In this document: positions 50,201-61,900 of the stretch, in pieces
How positions within the stretch are numbered: the stretch's first letter is position 1
How the letters are laid out: every line of letters begins with the position of its first letter
From: Chlorella sorokiniana
Lineage: Eukaryota > Chlorophyta > Trebouxiophyceae > Chlorellales > Chlorellaceae
Reading direction: 5' to 3'
Length of the DNA: 64,000 nt
NCBI GenBank assembly: GCA_025917655.1
Contig: CP084619.1
Coordinates: 4,011,001-4,075,000 of the forward strand
Notes under the pieces: model-generated
Database searches by the model: none
Seen by the model: the letters and a program-made list of their open reading frames with translations, nothing else
What the model was told of the DNA's origin: nothing
Translations under genes and position numbers: made by a program

Positions 50201-51248
50201 TGTCCCTCCAGCTGCTGCCGCGGCCGCTGCCGCTCGATTTTCTGGCTGCTGCCAACACCCCTGCTTCACACCAGCTCCAGCCTGATGCCTATCGCTGCCA
50301 CGTCCACCACTTCTGCATCCCCTCGTTCTGCCACTGACTTAAACTGAGGCATGCATCAGTCAATGGTCCCATCCACATAGCGCCATGCGGAGTGCGTTAA
50401 AGCTGGCCCATGCTGCCAACCTGCTTCCAACGCGCAGGTTGGTGGCGTGGGTGCCTCCGCCTCCACCTTTGTGGACAACGCAGGTGAGCCTCCCTCCCAG
50501 CATCAACCCGCCCAGCCCCTCAGCCGCATGGCCTCCTGGACCTGAAGTGTCTTGAACTCTTTCCACCCCCTACAGAGTACCGCAAGTCCCTGTTCAACCA
50601 GATGAAGGCTGAGTGTGTGGACATGGAGAGCACTGCATTCATGCAGGTGGGCCTAGTGCAGATCGCCATTTCGGCTCGCTCTGCCTCTCCACAACACTTA
50701 GCCTGCCGCACACTCTTCTTCATTTCCAGCCAGGCGTGGCTTTCGCCTGCCCCCATGACCCAGCTTGGATCGGCTCGGATCGGCTTGCGCTGCTGTAGCC
50801 TGCCTGAGCCATGTGTTCCCTCCTAAGTACAGGTTTGCTCGCTCTACACCCGTGCCCTTGATCCCATTGCTGCAGGTGTGTGCCACCAACCTGAAGCCCT
50901 GCATCGTCATCCGCTCCCTGTCTGATCTGGCCGGTGGAGACGCCGAGGGCAACCAGGTGCCTGTTGACAGCTTCTTGCTTTGTATGGCTGGCCGCAGTGG
51001 CACCTTCTTGTGCCTTGCCAGCAAGCGCTCAGGGCAGTTGGTTGCTGTTGTGCTTGCCCACGCGCATCACCGTTGACGCCCAAGTTCTTCACGCACCTCA
51101 GCGCGCTCACTTCGCCGAGAGACGCACATGTGGCTGCCTCGCTCAGATCCCCCTCCGCCCAACTGATCTGCTGCAGGTGAGCAACTTCTTTGGGTTGGCC
51201 TCCTACCACTCCTCCCTAGTCCTCACAGCCCTCGTCAACAACCTGTGA
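47211..51248 (+). CDS. Secreted nucleoside phosphorylase/nucleosidase-family protein (PNP_UDP_1; bark-storage-protein-like)
   Basis: ATG 47211 opens a clear signal peptide: MASMRELLLAAAAACLLAGV, then AAASVTP. A propeptide-like segment follows (RRLLVDPDTIPETPGLSTEV), then the phosphorylase fold: GIISAFAPEVQAVLERMTKI, GRAFFIGELKRKTVAVTTCG, MVNAALTTQLFFDKF and KLIFSGIAGGIDPTNRIGDV. Late exons carry NVRVDPGMYKVATKIASEVK, AECVDMESTAFMQ (the M-E ribose-binding motif) and PCIVIRSLSDLAGGDAEGN, where the Asp of S-D-L-A corresponds to the catalytic acid of MTA/SAH nucleosidases. It ends LVLTALVNNL. About a dozen exons span 4 kb. Likely role: cleavage of purine nucleosides in the secretory pathway or outside the cell, for salvage. 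Exact substrate is inference. TGTAA at 51746-51750 is a possible polyadenylation signal. Confidence 0.85.
48453..48511. repeat. Poly-C tract followed by (CA)n, intronic
   Basis: A long C run (48453-48476, one T interruption) runs straight into a CA microsatellite (48476-48511, one G interruption), in an intron of the nucleosidase gene. Confidence 0.9.
49114..49186 (+). repeat. G-rich intronic repeat with G-quadruplex potential
   Basis: Many G runs of 5-10 bases sit close together in a nucleosidase intron. They include two near copies of a GGGGGGCAACnAGGGGG unit (about 49141-49180). Confidence 0.75.
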
Positions 51249-52102
51249 ACTACGCCGGCCACAGCTGTAGCTACAGCACCGGATGCCCCGACCTCAACGG
51301 CAGTATGTGACATGTCAGCAAGTGCACTAACATGTGGCGATGTGGCCGATTTCGGGCACCAACAGCCGAGCATCATGCATGAAGTGGAGCAACAGCATGC
51401 TGCGGCACGTCGCGGGAGCCGCGGTCGCCCTTGCGGCGACAAGAGGAGGAATGGCCGTGCCACCATTCAGCCTGCCCATCAGCAAGGGTCCACAATTTAG
51501 ATGCACTGAGCTGATTGCTCCACAATGCCAGTTTGCACTACCAATGTGCGATTAAAACTCCCTTAATCATTCACATGTGTCTCCAATGCTGCATGTGCCT
51601 CTACCGCAGTCCTGCCGCCGCAAGGCTGGCAACCACCCCAATCGACCCTCATGAGACTGATCAGTCTTTGCAGTGCAATATGTAGTACCTGTTTGTAGTA
51701 CCTGTATGTCCATCGTGAGATTTTGCGGGTAACTTTAGGCTCTGTTGTAATGTCTTTCCCATCCCATGGGATGGCCATCAGCCGCAGCAGGCAACCTTAA
51801 CATGGCACGGAGTGAGTTGTGGGGTGTGGGCTGCTGCTTCAATTGTTGATGGCAGCTGTACTGCCACACAATGCTGCTGTACCGGGTGTATAAACCTGCT
51901 GTCAACAACCTGCATTTGCTGTGTAACAAGCACGCGCCCCCGCAACCACCTGGTATCACGGAAGCTCAAGGCAGGCCTAACACATGCAACCTTAACAAGA
52001 CAAGAAACAGGCCGCAGTGCACAAGCTGCATGAGTGCTGAGGACATGGGGTGAAACAACTGGCAGGCAGCTCACATCACGGTGCGCATGCAGCAGATGCG
52101 AT
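51249..52102. other. Convergent 3' region, nucleosidase / amino-acid transporter
   Basis: About 850 bp, AT-richer than the coding flanks. TGTAA at 51746-51750 (+). No gene recognised. Confidence 0.45.
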
Positions 52103-54243
52103 CTACCCCAGCAGCGTCCAGCCAACCCTTATGCCGACGGGTGCTGCTGCCGTGCGGGTGTGCCAGGCGTGGCAGCTGGCTGACATGTCGCAGATGTTCA
52201 TGGCGGCAATGAGGCACACCAGCAGGGTGCCCAGGCCCAGGAGCGCCGACAGACCAGCCCGATGCAGCGGGCTCAGGCGCCGCCAGGCCAGGAGCGCGTA
52301 GAAGGCGGTGGGCAGCAGCAGGGAGCAGGAGATCGAGCCGATGCCGCCCATCAGGCTCAGCGCGCTGCCCAGCACGCTGTACGCCGTCAGCGCCAGCACG
52401 GTGCCGCCGGCGAAGAGGGCGAGGCGCAGCATGCCGGCGGCCCACTTCAGCGGCGGGTGGTACTGGCCCAAGGGGGTCGCGGTGCAGCGGCAGCACGCTG
52501 AGGATCATGTCTTGTAGGCACAGGTTGAGGGACGGGTACTTGGTCAGGGTGTTGAGCAGCACAATGCCCGCCTGGGGGCGCGGCGGGGTGGGGCAGGGGG
52601 ATGGGTCATACACGCGTGAAGCATCACAAGCCACAGGCTTGCGGTCTCGCAGCCCCGGCCTTCATCGCCACCCCAAGCCTCGTCATGACCCCAGTCACAC
52701 CGCCCGGCGTGCAGCTGGCTCACCAGGATGCGGTGCACCGGCAGGCGGGAGTGGGAGGTGAACCACGAGCTGCGGGCAATGTCGGCGGTGACCAGCGGCG
52801 AGGCGCCGTCGCCCCAGTAGTAGTAGCCTGCCGCCGCCAGCGTGGAATACACCGCAAGCATGATGCCGAACGAGGCCGCCAGGGCTGTGGGGAAGCGCGC
52901 GGGCTCCCGCATCGCCCTGAAAAGGGAGGGCCACGAGCGCCAGGGACGGGTCATGGAGAGCCCAAGCAGGTCAAATCCAGAACTCCATGCAAAGTCAAGC
53001 TCAGGAACGTTGCAAGCCCAGGGCGCACGTGCGCAGTGCGGGGAGCGTGGAGTGGGCGGTGGAGCTCAGGCTGAACACGCCGATCGCCTGGATGATGCCG
53101 CTGCTCAGCACATGGTGGCCTGGCGGTGGCTGCAGGTGGGGACAGCCAGGGGTTGAGGGTCTGGCCAGCGCCGTAACGACTGCTGCCAGTGCAACCCCTG
53201 CCACTTTCCCTGCTCACCTGCTGCGGCATGGCCTCACGGCGCGGGTCCAGCACCAGCAGGGACAGCACCAGCGCCGCAACCATCGCGCTGCTGCTCAGCC
53301 CCACAACCGACAGGCGGCTGAGCCGCTTCAGGGGCACAAAGAGGAGCGGCAGGAGCAGCAGGGAGGCGATGGCAGCCGCCCAATGGATGGGGCGCAGAGC
53401 TGGCCCAAGGCCTGGAATTCAGTGGAGAGGCGTGGGAGGCATGCTTGCGCACATGCATGAAGCTCCTGCGCGCGCTGCAAGCCTGGCCGCCATGATTGAC
53501 CCGCTCACGCAGTTCAAAGGCTGCAGCACGTCAACTATGCGACCAGCCATGCAGCGCACCCACCTCCGTCTGGCAGAAGCAGCTCCACCTGCTGCCATGC
53601 CACCATGATGAGGATGCATGAGCCTCCAAAAAGCTCGAGGAAGGAGAAGAGCATCACGGCGCGCAGCCCGTGCAGCCCCGCCGCTGCCCTCCCCAGCTCA
53701 GGGTAGGTGCGCGAAACGTGGGGGGGCAGCATCCCAAAGGCGCTCACAATCAGCTGGCCGCTGAACGCAAAGGTTGGGACGAGCAAGACCTGCGGCACAT
53801 GTGGGAATGTGGGCGATGAACAAGCAGAACATGGAGCGCTGGCAGAGGCGCGGGGTGCACTTTCCACTCTGTTTGATGCCCCACTCTGTTTGATGACCCA
53901 CTCTGTTTGATGCCGTGGACCGCACCTGCGCGCCAAGAGCTGCCCAGCCACCACGCATCATTGCATAGTGCATTCCTAATAAACCAGTGCCCATGTATAC
54001 ATTGAGGATGTTAAAGCAGCAGCCGTAGAGGCTGGTGCCGCGCTCCCTGCGCGGGCTGCCCGGCTCGGGGCGGTCCTTTGGTCACCTTCACTGCAGTAGC
54101 GCAGGGAATCGAGGGGGTCGGGCACGGCAGTACGATACTATACCTACATCATAGGTGAGATCTGGCGCCACAGGAGCGCGCCTGGCCGGCAGTAGAGGCA
54201 ACCGAAGACCCAAGCGGGCATTCTCCAGGTCTTCCATGCCCAT
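52103..54243 (-). CDS. AAAP-family amino-acid transporter
   Basis: Amino acid/auxin permease superfamily, about eleven membrane spans expected. ATG 54243 gives MGMEDLENARLGLRLPLLPA, a soluble N-terminal tail; a second ATG is at 54237. After an intron ending just before about 54076 comes the family opening TSLYGCCFNILNVYMGTGLL then GMHYAMMRGGW. Further spans are VLLVPTFAFSGQLIVSAFGM, VMLFSFLELFGGSCILIMVA, IHWAAAIASLLLLPLLFVPL, SGIIQAIGVFSLSSTAHSTL and FGIMLAVYSTLAAAGYYYWG. The C-terminus is LALTAYSVLGSALSLMGGIG followed by two more spans. One frame conflict falls near 52465, next to a ccccc run. It probably exports or imports neutral amino acids at the vacuole or plasma membrane; location and substrate are not readable. 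Confidence 0.82.
53864..53914. repeat. Three tandem copies of a 17-bp unit in a transporter intron
   Basis: The unit ccactctgtttgatgcc occurs at 53864-53880, 53881-53897 (one mismatch) and 53898-53914. Confidence 0.92.
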
Positions 54244-54638
54244 TGCCGGGAAAACCTTTTGGCCTGAACGCTCAGGAAGACGCAGGTCTACAGCTGGACG
54301 CACACGGGAGAGTCCATCAGTCGTTCTGCGCTTGTACTTCCACAATTACTGCTCAGGGCCTGCTCGGCATTTTGGCTACTTTGGCGACAAAGTTCTTGGT
54401 CGACAACTATTTGGTGCACGTTCCCTGAAAGCAACCCTTCGCCTGGCTCCTTTCAAAGGCTTACAAGTGTTCGCAAGGAGCTTGTTCACGAGGAGCAGCT
54501 CTTTACCCGCATCTTTGGTCCTAAACAATTGATCAAAGTCACATACTGCCCACCGAAACGCAGCAGGCCCTCGTTGAGGGCAACGCCAGCGCAGCGCTCG
54601 GGCGTGCCTGCTGCGGCCTTAGCCGCCGTCCAAGCGGC
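54244..54638. promoter_or_regulatory. Divergent promoter region, amino-acid transporter / KxDL gene
   Basis: About 395 bp between divergent starts, comparatively AT-rich. No defined elements seen. Confidence 0.35.
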
Positions 54639-55302
54639 ATGGCAGAGCAGCCTATCGCCAAGCTGCAGGCACAGTTGTAAGTGAAGCCGATTGTTTACTT
54701 GCAACTTGCTTGGCTGTTTGTTGACTTAATTCGTTATCCTGAGGACTACCTGTGCTCAGCTGCATTGCCTGCCTTCATTCAAGCAGCGCATGCTGTGGCA
54801 TCGCAGGCTGGCACGGCTGGAGAGTGCGCATGCAGCCCTGAGCCACTCTGCGCCTGGTCTTGGCCGGGATGAGGCGCGAGAGGTGCTGGAAGAGCTGTCC
54901 AACTCAGGCGCCCTGCTGGCCACCATAAAGAAGGACTTGGACTCCATCCACACACGCCTGCGGGGCATGCGCCAGGCGCTGGCTGCCGCCTTTCCACAGC
55001 ATGTGCAGCCGAGCAGGCGTCAGCAGCTGGAAACGGAACTGGAACAGGAAGATGTGCGGCAGAGGCCGCAGGAGCAATCGGCAGACGTGTCACGCTCGGA
55101 CGATCATGAGCAGCCTGCAGACAAGCGACAGCTAGGACTGGCAGAGCGGCGACCAGAATCGGACCTTCCTGCAGCCCAGCTCGCAGACCGCAGTGCTGTT
55201 GCTCAACAGCAGGGGCTGGACCGGAGTCAACCAGGTCAGCCTGCTATAGCTGAACCTGAGATGGAAGAGGAGCAGGCTGCTTCATCGGCAGAAGGAGGCT
55301 AA
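54639..55302 (+). CDS. KxDL-motif protein (BORC/BLOC-1-type subunit-like)
   Basis: The exon from about 54784 (ATG 54790) reads MLWHRRLARLESAHAALSHS, then REVLEELSNSGALLATIKKD and LDSIHTRLRGMRQALAAAFP. The K-K-D-L-D-x-I and following R-x-R-x-M-x-x-x-L helix match the KxDL domain (KXD1), a small coiled-coil subunit of lysosome/organelle-positioning complexes. A Gln/Glu-rich tail ends EEEQAASSAEGG. An upstream ATG at 54639 (MAEQPIAKLQAQL) with a GTAAGT donor could be exon 1. However, its phase does not match the acceptors before 54790, so it may instead be a 13-codon upstream ORF. Total length (about 170-185 residues) fits the family. Confidence 0.68.
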
Positions 55303-55607
55303 CAAAGTGTGTCTTCACATTTTTAATGCCCCTTGATGAGTTTGAGCCTGGCAGTCATATGTCTGAGCAGCTCTTTGACCACGTGCCCTGTATCAGGGGC
55401 GCTTGAGCAACTGCATGCTGCGTGCGCCAGGGCGGTTGCCACCCTTGTTCGTGCGGGACGGACGGTACAGTGGCGGGGGAGCAAAGTTCGCTTACACTTC
55501 ATCCCCGGCGTTCTTAGTGTCCACCCTCTCACTCCACAATCACTTAAGCTCTTTCATTTTGCGAGGGCAGCTGCGGTCGACACCGCCATCTACTTCAGAG
55601 TAGGGAC
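55303..55607. other. Intergenic, KxDL gene 3' / FoP gene 5'
   Basis: About 300 bp of AT-richer sequence. It must carry the KxDL 3' UTR and the promoter of the next gene. Confidence 0.35.
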
Positions 55608-56501
55608 ATGAGCGGACGCGGCAGAGGAGGACGTGGAGGAGGACGTGGTGGCGGCAGGTACACAGCCAACCGGCTGCTGGGACTGGGGAGAGCCGTCCTG
55701 AGCGCTGGATGAGCGATTATGCTGGGGCGCGAACCTGGGCGGCGCCTGTCGCTTCGATGGCCCCTGTCCAAGCGCTCTGACGCGTTTGGCGTCTTTACGG
55801 CGAGCGATCCGACCGTGTGGAGCGTCGAGTGACGCTGATGGCCTGCCGTTCACGGCCGGGCTGGCCTGGCGGGCGCTTTCAGTCAGACAAAGGCGCCCAT
55901 TCAGCCTGAGAGCGCCACATCGCGGCTGACCGCCGGGGAGGCACCTGCAGCGCACCGTGACGGCGGCCATCCGTCGTCGCCGCCGCCTCGGACTCTTATG
56001 CAGTGAGCGCCTGCCATTCTCTGTTTCCTTGTTTGGCCAGCAGGGGCGGCGGCGGCCGTGGCAGCGGCGGCCCGCGTGGCGGCGGCGTGCAGAAGAGCGG
56101 CAACACTGGTGGCGGGCGGGGCCGTGGCGGCGGGCGGGGTGGCGGCCCGCCTGGCAAGGGCCGCGGCGGCCGAGGCCGCGGCGATAAGAAGCCCAAGACT
56201 GCGGAGGATTTGGAGCGGGAGATGGACGAGTACTGGCGCCAGGACGAGAAGGTTGCAGCCAAGGTGGGGCGGCTGCCGGCCAGGGCAGGCTGGGCGGACA
56301 GCAGGATGGGTCTACCGCACTGCAGTGGCTGCCGTGCTGCAAGCGAGTCATAGCTGTGAGTGCTGCTCCTTCTCTTCATGCGCGTCGCAGAAGCTGACTG
56401 ACGACCTGGACGATTACTGGAAGACTGCGCCCAAGAAGGAGGACAAGCCGGCACCAGCTGCACCCGCGGAGCCGGTTGTGGAGGACGCAGCTGCGGAGTG
56501 A
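55608..56501 (+). CDS. RGG/FoP-domain RNA-binding protein (CHTOP/THO4-like C-terminus)
   Basis: Three exons. Exon 1 is ATG 55608, MSGRGRGGRGGGRGGGR, ending at a GTACAC donor. After an intron of about 370 bp, exon 2 (about 56040-56260) gives a long Arg-Gly tract, then GDKKPKTAEDLEREMDEYWR. Exon 3 (about 56391-56501) gives KLTDDLDDYWKTAPKKEDKP and an Ala/Pro/Glu tail. The paired L-x-x-x-(M/L)-D-x-Y-W segments are the FoP C-terminal duplication domain found in CHTOP and some ALY/REF proteins, which link mRNA export (TREX) to arginine methylation. No RRM is present, so it is a minimal RGG plus FoP protein of about 125 residues. TGTAA at 56710-56714 may be its polyadenylation signal. Confidence 0.75.
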
Positions 56502-56828
56502 CACCCCGTGATCCTTCTTGACCATCTAGCATATCAGCTGGCCACCCTCAGCTGACTTACCCCTTCCAGGCACCCAACTCTATGGCAACCTGCAGTGCGC
56601 TGCTGCTTGGAATCATCACCAGACCGTGCCACGGCATACTTGCTGCCTTCCACGCACTGTATTCTACCCAGCCATCTTGATAAAACGAAAGCCAATCGCA
56701 AGTGCTTGTTGTAAAATCTAACTTGAAGGACGTGCAACCAACAAAACACAAGAGGGTATAACCAAATGAAAGTGGAATTAACAAAGCGAGCTTAGAGCAA
56801 AGCAGGAGAGTGGTTTGACTGCACCGCT
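56502..56828. other. Convergent 3' region, FoP gene / SecA
   Basis: AT-rich 327-bp spacer with both 3' UTRs. TGTAA at 56710-56714 on the + strand. Confidence 0.5.
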
Positions 56829-58873
56829 TCATGCTGCGGGGGCCGGTGTCTTGGCCTTCTTACCACGGCTGCCATTCTGCTTGGCAGCCTGCTCTTGCGC
56901 GGCGGCATATGCCTTCTGCTTGGCTTCCGCCTCAGCCGGCTTGAACATGTACACCTGCAGGCGCAGATTTCCGGGAGCGAGCCGCGCAATTAGGCATCAG
57001 CGGCTATGCCTTCACAGCAAGTGCAGGTTGGCCTGTCCAGAACGTCGCACAGCCAATCCAGCGGAGTCAGTGCTTGCGCAGAAGACCCACATAAAACCGC
57101 CCTCGGGCCCCCAGCGCACCACAAACACCCACACCTCACGGAACACCCCCCACCCCCCACCCCCGGCTCACGTTGTAGATGACGTTGCGCCGAATCTGGG
57201 CCATCATCTCCATGAACAGGTTGTACCCCTCCAGCTTGTACTCCACCAGCGGGTCACGCTGGGCGTAGCCGCGCAGGCTGCGGAAAGAAAGGGGGCGGGG
57301 GAGGGTATCCGTGATGCAGGCAGGCTGTCAAGCGCCAGCAAGGCGGGGAAGGCAACGCACGGGCAAATGGCTGGGCAGCCCGGCGTGACGCAGAGCCTTT
57401 GCGGCGGGCTGTCCCAGGTTGCCGCTCCCCATGCAGCGGCCGCCTGGGAGGGCTGGGGTCTTCCCCACCTGACCGCCTGCTGCAGGAACTTGATGGCCTG
57501 CAGGTGCTCCTTCCACAGGTTGTCGGTCTGCACCAGCACGAAGAAGCGCTCCGCCTTGGAGGCCAGCCCCGCCTCGGCGCCCTCCATCTCCCCCGCTTCT
57601 GGTTGTAGGCGTCCACGCCGCGCTGCCTGCAGGGCGGGAAGGAGTCCAGCGGGGAGCAGGTCGGGCGGTGAGGTGGGTGGGCTGGCAAGGGGGGCCAAAG
57701 CGCATGACAGGCCGGGCACTGCCTGCCTGCTAGGCATGCTAGCCTGCCTCCTTGCCCCGCCCCCTCTGCCGCTCTAAACAACCGCCGAAGACCCACGCAC
57801 CGCAGGTACGCCCTCATCTTCTCGTAGTCGCCCCCGCCTGCGCCGCCAGCGCCTCCGGGGTCAAATCCTCCAGCAGGTAGCAGTACTGGCGCAGCTTGGC
57901 CACCAGCGCCTCCAGCGGCCACTCCTCGGGCGGCGTGGCGGGCGGGATGTTGGCCTGTGTGAAGAGGGGGGCGCGGTATGATGCACACAAAGAAGGCTCA
58001 CCCCTCGCACCATCGTGCTACCTTCACCCTTCCGCCCACTGAGCAGCTCAGCTGCCCGAGGGCAATCCACCCTGAAAAGGCCACTCCACCGCCCACTCCA
58101 CCCTTTTGCACAAACACTCAGTCTGATGGGGCCATACAACCAGCTGCCGGGCCCGCCGCCGCCCGAGGCCCCGCGCACCTCCAGGATGTCGTCGATCGTC
58201 TTCTCCGCATACTCCACCATGAGCGGCGTGAGGTCTGCCGCCTCCAGCGCGCGCCGCCGCTCCGCGTACACCTTGTCGCGCTGCGTGTTGAGCACCTGGT
58301 CGTACTCGAACAGCTGCTTGCGGATGTCGTAGAAGTACGATTCCACCTGCGGGACAGCGCGGGCCAATGAACCAGGGGACGGGCAGGCGGTGCGGTTGGG
58401 TGACAGGCACAGAAGGTCTGCGGGAGCAGCGGGCTGGGGCGGCGGGAGCTGGCGTCCAGCTCCCGCTCCCCCTGCCAGCCTCTCCCGCCTCCCCTAGCAA
58501 ACCACCCCGACCAAGGACAAGGCCCGCCATCCGCCCCAACACAAGCAGCAGCAAGCAACGGCAGACGGAAGTGCTCGCCTTGCGCTGCGCCTCGTCCAGG
58601 GCCGAGGTCAGCATCTGGCTCTCGATGGGCAGGTCCTCGATGCGGAAGGCGCTCATCAGCCCCTTGATGCGGTCGCCGCCAAAGATGCGGAACAGGTTGT
58701 CCTGCGGGGCCGCAAGGGCGCAAGGTGCGGTGGGCGGCGTGCTGGGAGAGAGGCAGGTGGGTCGACAGGGCCCCACACGGCAGCGCTTGTGCCTGCACTG
58801 CCAGAGCCACACCGGGAGGCGAATCCAGGGCCCCACATCGCCCCCTTCCCTGCATTTCTCTTCAATCAAAAAT

Positions 58874-58920
<47 letters not shown>

Positions 58921-61900
58921 CACCTCAGCAGCCAGGCAGGTCTGACCCCCCCCCTGCTCCCCACCTCCAGGGACAGGAAGTAGCGGGTGGAGCCGGGGTC
59001 GCCCTGGCGCCCGACCGCCCGCGCAGCTGGTTGTCGATGCGGCGCGACTCGTGCCGCTCGGTGCCCACCACGTGCAGCCCCCAGCGCCTGCACCTCCTTC
59101 TTCTCCTCCTCCGTCACAGCCTTGAACTCGGACTCCACCCTCAAGAAGGCGGCACGGATCTGCGCAACAGAACGAGCAGCGCAAACAAGAGGTCGGGCGA
59201 GGTACGGTGGTGGTGCGCCCGCTGGGAAGGGCCAGCAAGCGGGTGGCGACAGTCAGCAAGCAAGGCGCCGCTCGGCAAGGGTGGAGGGGTGGGCTCTGCT
59301 TTGGGCAACCGGCCGGGCCAGCAGCATTTTGTCTGTGCCCCGCCGCCGCTCGCACCTTCTCGATCACGGGGTCGACGGTGGGCGCCTTCTCGCAGGCAAA
59401 GGCCAGCCGCTCCTCAGCCTCGAGCTCCTCCAGCTGGCGCTGGCCCCACCCTGCCACCGCCGCCTTCACTGCGTCTGTGGGGCCCAAAGGGGAGAGAGTG
59501 CGCAGGTGAGGAGGACAGGCGCACAGAGCGCGGCCACGGCGGCTGGGGCAGGAGTTGGCCGCTCAACGTGCCACCCAGGCCGGCACCCTGCGGCCGTACA
59601 GGCTGCTGCCGGCTGGCAAGGCAGGGCTAACTCGCCGCGCACAGATTCCCTGCACCGCCGCTCCTCCGTGCGCATGCGTCGCCGCCCCTCTCTGCGCCCT
59701 GTCATGCGACACACTTAGCACAGACAGCAAAACTCCACCCCCGGCCGCTTCATCACCCCCCACCCCCACCCAGCCTTCCGCCTGGCAGCAGGCTCACCCT
59801 GGCAGAGGCGCTTGGCCTCATCCGACAGCTGGCAGGGGAAGAGGCCCGGGCTGACCGCCCAACTCCTAATCTTGTTCACGCGCTGCGCCTTGGAGCTGGT
59901 GCCCTCCACCTGGCTCACCACCTCGGGCATCAACAGCTCACGCAGCTTCAGCCGCGCCATGAACTCTGCGCGGAAGAGGACGGGGGAGGGGTCGGGGAGA
60001 GGGAGGGAGGGGAGGCTGAGGCAAGCGAAGATGGGCGGCGGACGGGGGCGAGTGGCGGCAGCGGCAAGGCACGCAGGCCGTGTCAGGGCCAACGACTGCG
60101 ACAGCGAGCTCTAGAGCAGGCCGACTCCCACAGTGGTGCGGGCAAAGCAGCAAGATAGATCGCTCAGAAGCCCACAAGAGCACCTACCCGACTCCCCCTC
60201 GCCCCGCCCCCCACCACCACAAACACGAGCCCCACTCCGCGTGCCCCACCCACCCGGGTTGCCTCCCAGCAGGATGTCAGTGCCGCGCCCCGCCATGTTG
60301 GTGGCGATGGTCACGGCGCCGCGGCGGCCGCTCTGCGCCACGATCTCGCTCTCCCGCTCCACGTTCTCGGGCTTGGCGTTCAGCAGCTGCGGGGCGGACA
60401 CGATTTAACAACGTGAGTGCAGCTGCCAGCAGCCTGGCTGACACCCTAGACCCCATACACCCCTCACAGATTTGTTACCCTCCGCCATGGCCAGCAGCTG
60501 CAGCACGCCAACATCCACGCCGACACTTCCCGCCACTACCCACCAGCCCCCAACAGACAGGCTTCTTGGCCTCCACCACCACCACCCCCACACACCCACG
60601 CACGCACCTGGTATGGGATGCCATCCTCCTCCAGCATGCGCGCCAGCACCTCGCTCTTCTCCACCGACGTGGTGCCCACCAGCACGGGCCGCCCGCTCTT
60701 GTGCATGCGCCGGATCTCCTGCACCACCGCCTTCCACTTGCCGCTCTCAGACCTGGGGCGGGGAGGCGAGGGAAGCGCAAGGGCGGCGCGTGATGGTGTG
60801 ATGGAGAAAGGGGGAAGGGCGCTGGAAGGTGTGTGGCGGGGGGTGGGCAGGATTGGGAAACAGGGGCACGGGATGCCCACCCCAAGACAAGAGCCTCTCC
60901 TCCCTAGCAGCACAAAACATGCTGGCCGCTGTTTGTTCCTAGGTGGCACCCCAATCCTGCCCTTGCGGTGCCCACCTGAACACCACGTCGGGGTTGTCCT
61001 CGCGGCTGACGGGGCGGTTGGGCGGCACCACCGCCAGCTTCAGCCCGTAGATCTCCTGGAACTCGGCCTGCTCCGTGGCGGCGGTGCCCGTCATGCCCGC
61101 AAGCTTGGGGTAGGATCGGAAGAAGTTCTGGTGGGGAACCCGGGGGGCGCGCGGCAAGGGATCGGTGAGTATCAAGCAGCAGAGGCTGGGGACTGCAGGG
61201 ATCGTAGGGACTGAAAAGAGAGCCAGCTTGGCATGGCACCTCTTGACTCCGTGCTCCCCCTGCGGCGTGCAAAGTCCCTCAGGTGCTGTCCACAAGGCCG
61301 CTGCCCAACCCCTTCCAATCCCCGTCCTGCCCCCATACACCCCTCCTTGTTCCCTGTGCCGGCATGCTCCACACCTGGTAGGAGATGGAGGCCAGAGTGA
61401 TGGACTCGTTCTGGATCTCCAGGCTCTCCTTGGCCTCAATGGCCTGGTGCAGCCCGTCGGACCAGCGGCGGCCAGGCATGGTGCGCCCAGTGAACTCGTC
61501 CACAATGATGATCTGCAGGGGGTGGAGGTGCACAGGCAGGAGGACGGGCTGCGCTGTCAGCTCGAAGGAGGAGCTTGCGCGAGCTTTGGGGGTGATGGCG
61601 GCTGCCGCAGCAAAGTCTGTAGCCACGCTTGCAGCGCAGGCCCTCCCGCACTGTATGGCTGCCTGGACAGCCCACAATGCACTTGTCCGCACCACCAATC
61701 TGCCACCTATGCCCCCTCCCCCTAAAACCACGCGCGCACCACCCCAACGCAGCAGCGCACCTCGTTGCTGCGCACGATGTAGGACACGTCACGGATGAAG
61801 AGCTCCTTGGCCTTGATGGCGTTGAGCAGGTAGGAGGCCCACTGCTCGCGGGGGTCGTATAGGTCCGACACCTGAGCGGCGTGTGTTTGGGGGGGAGAGA

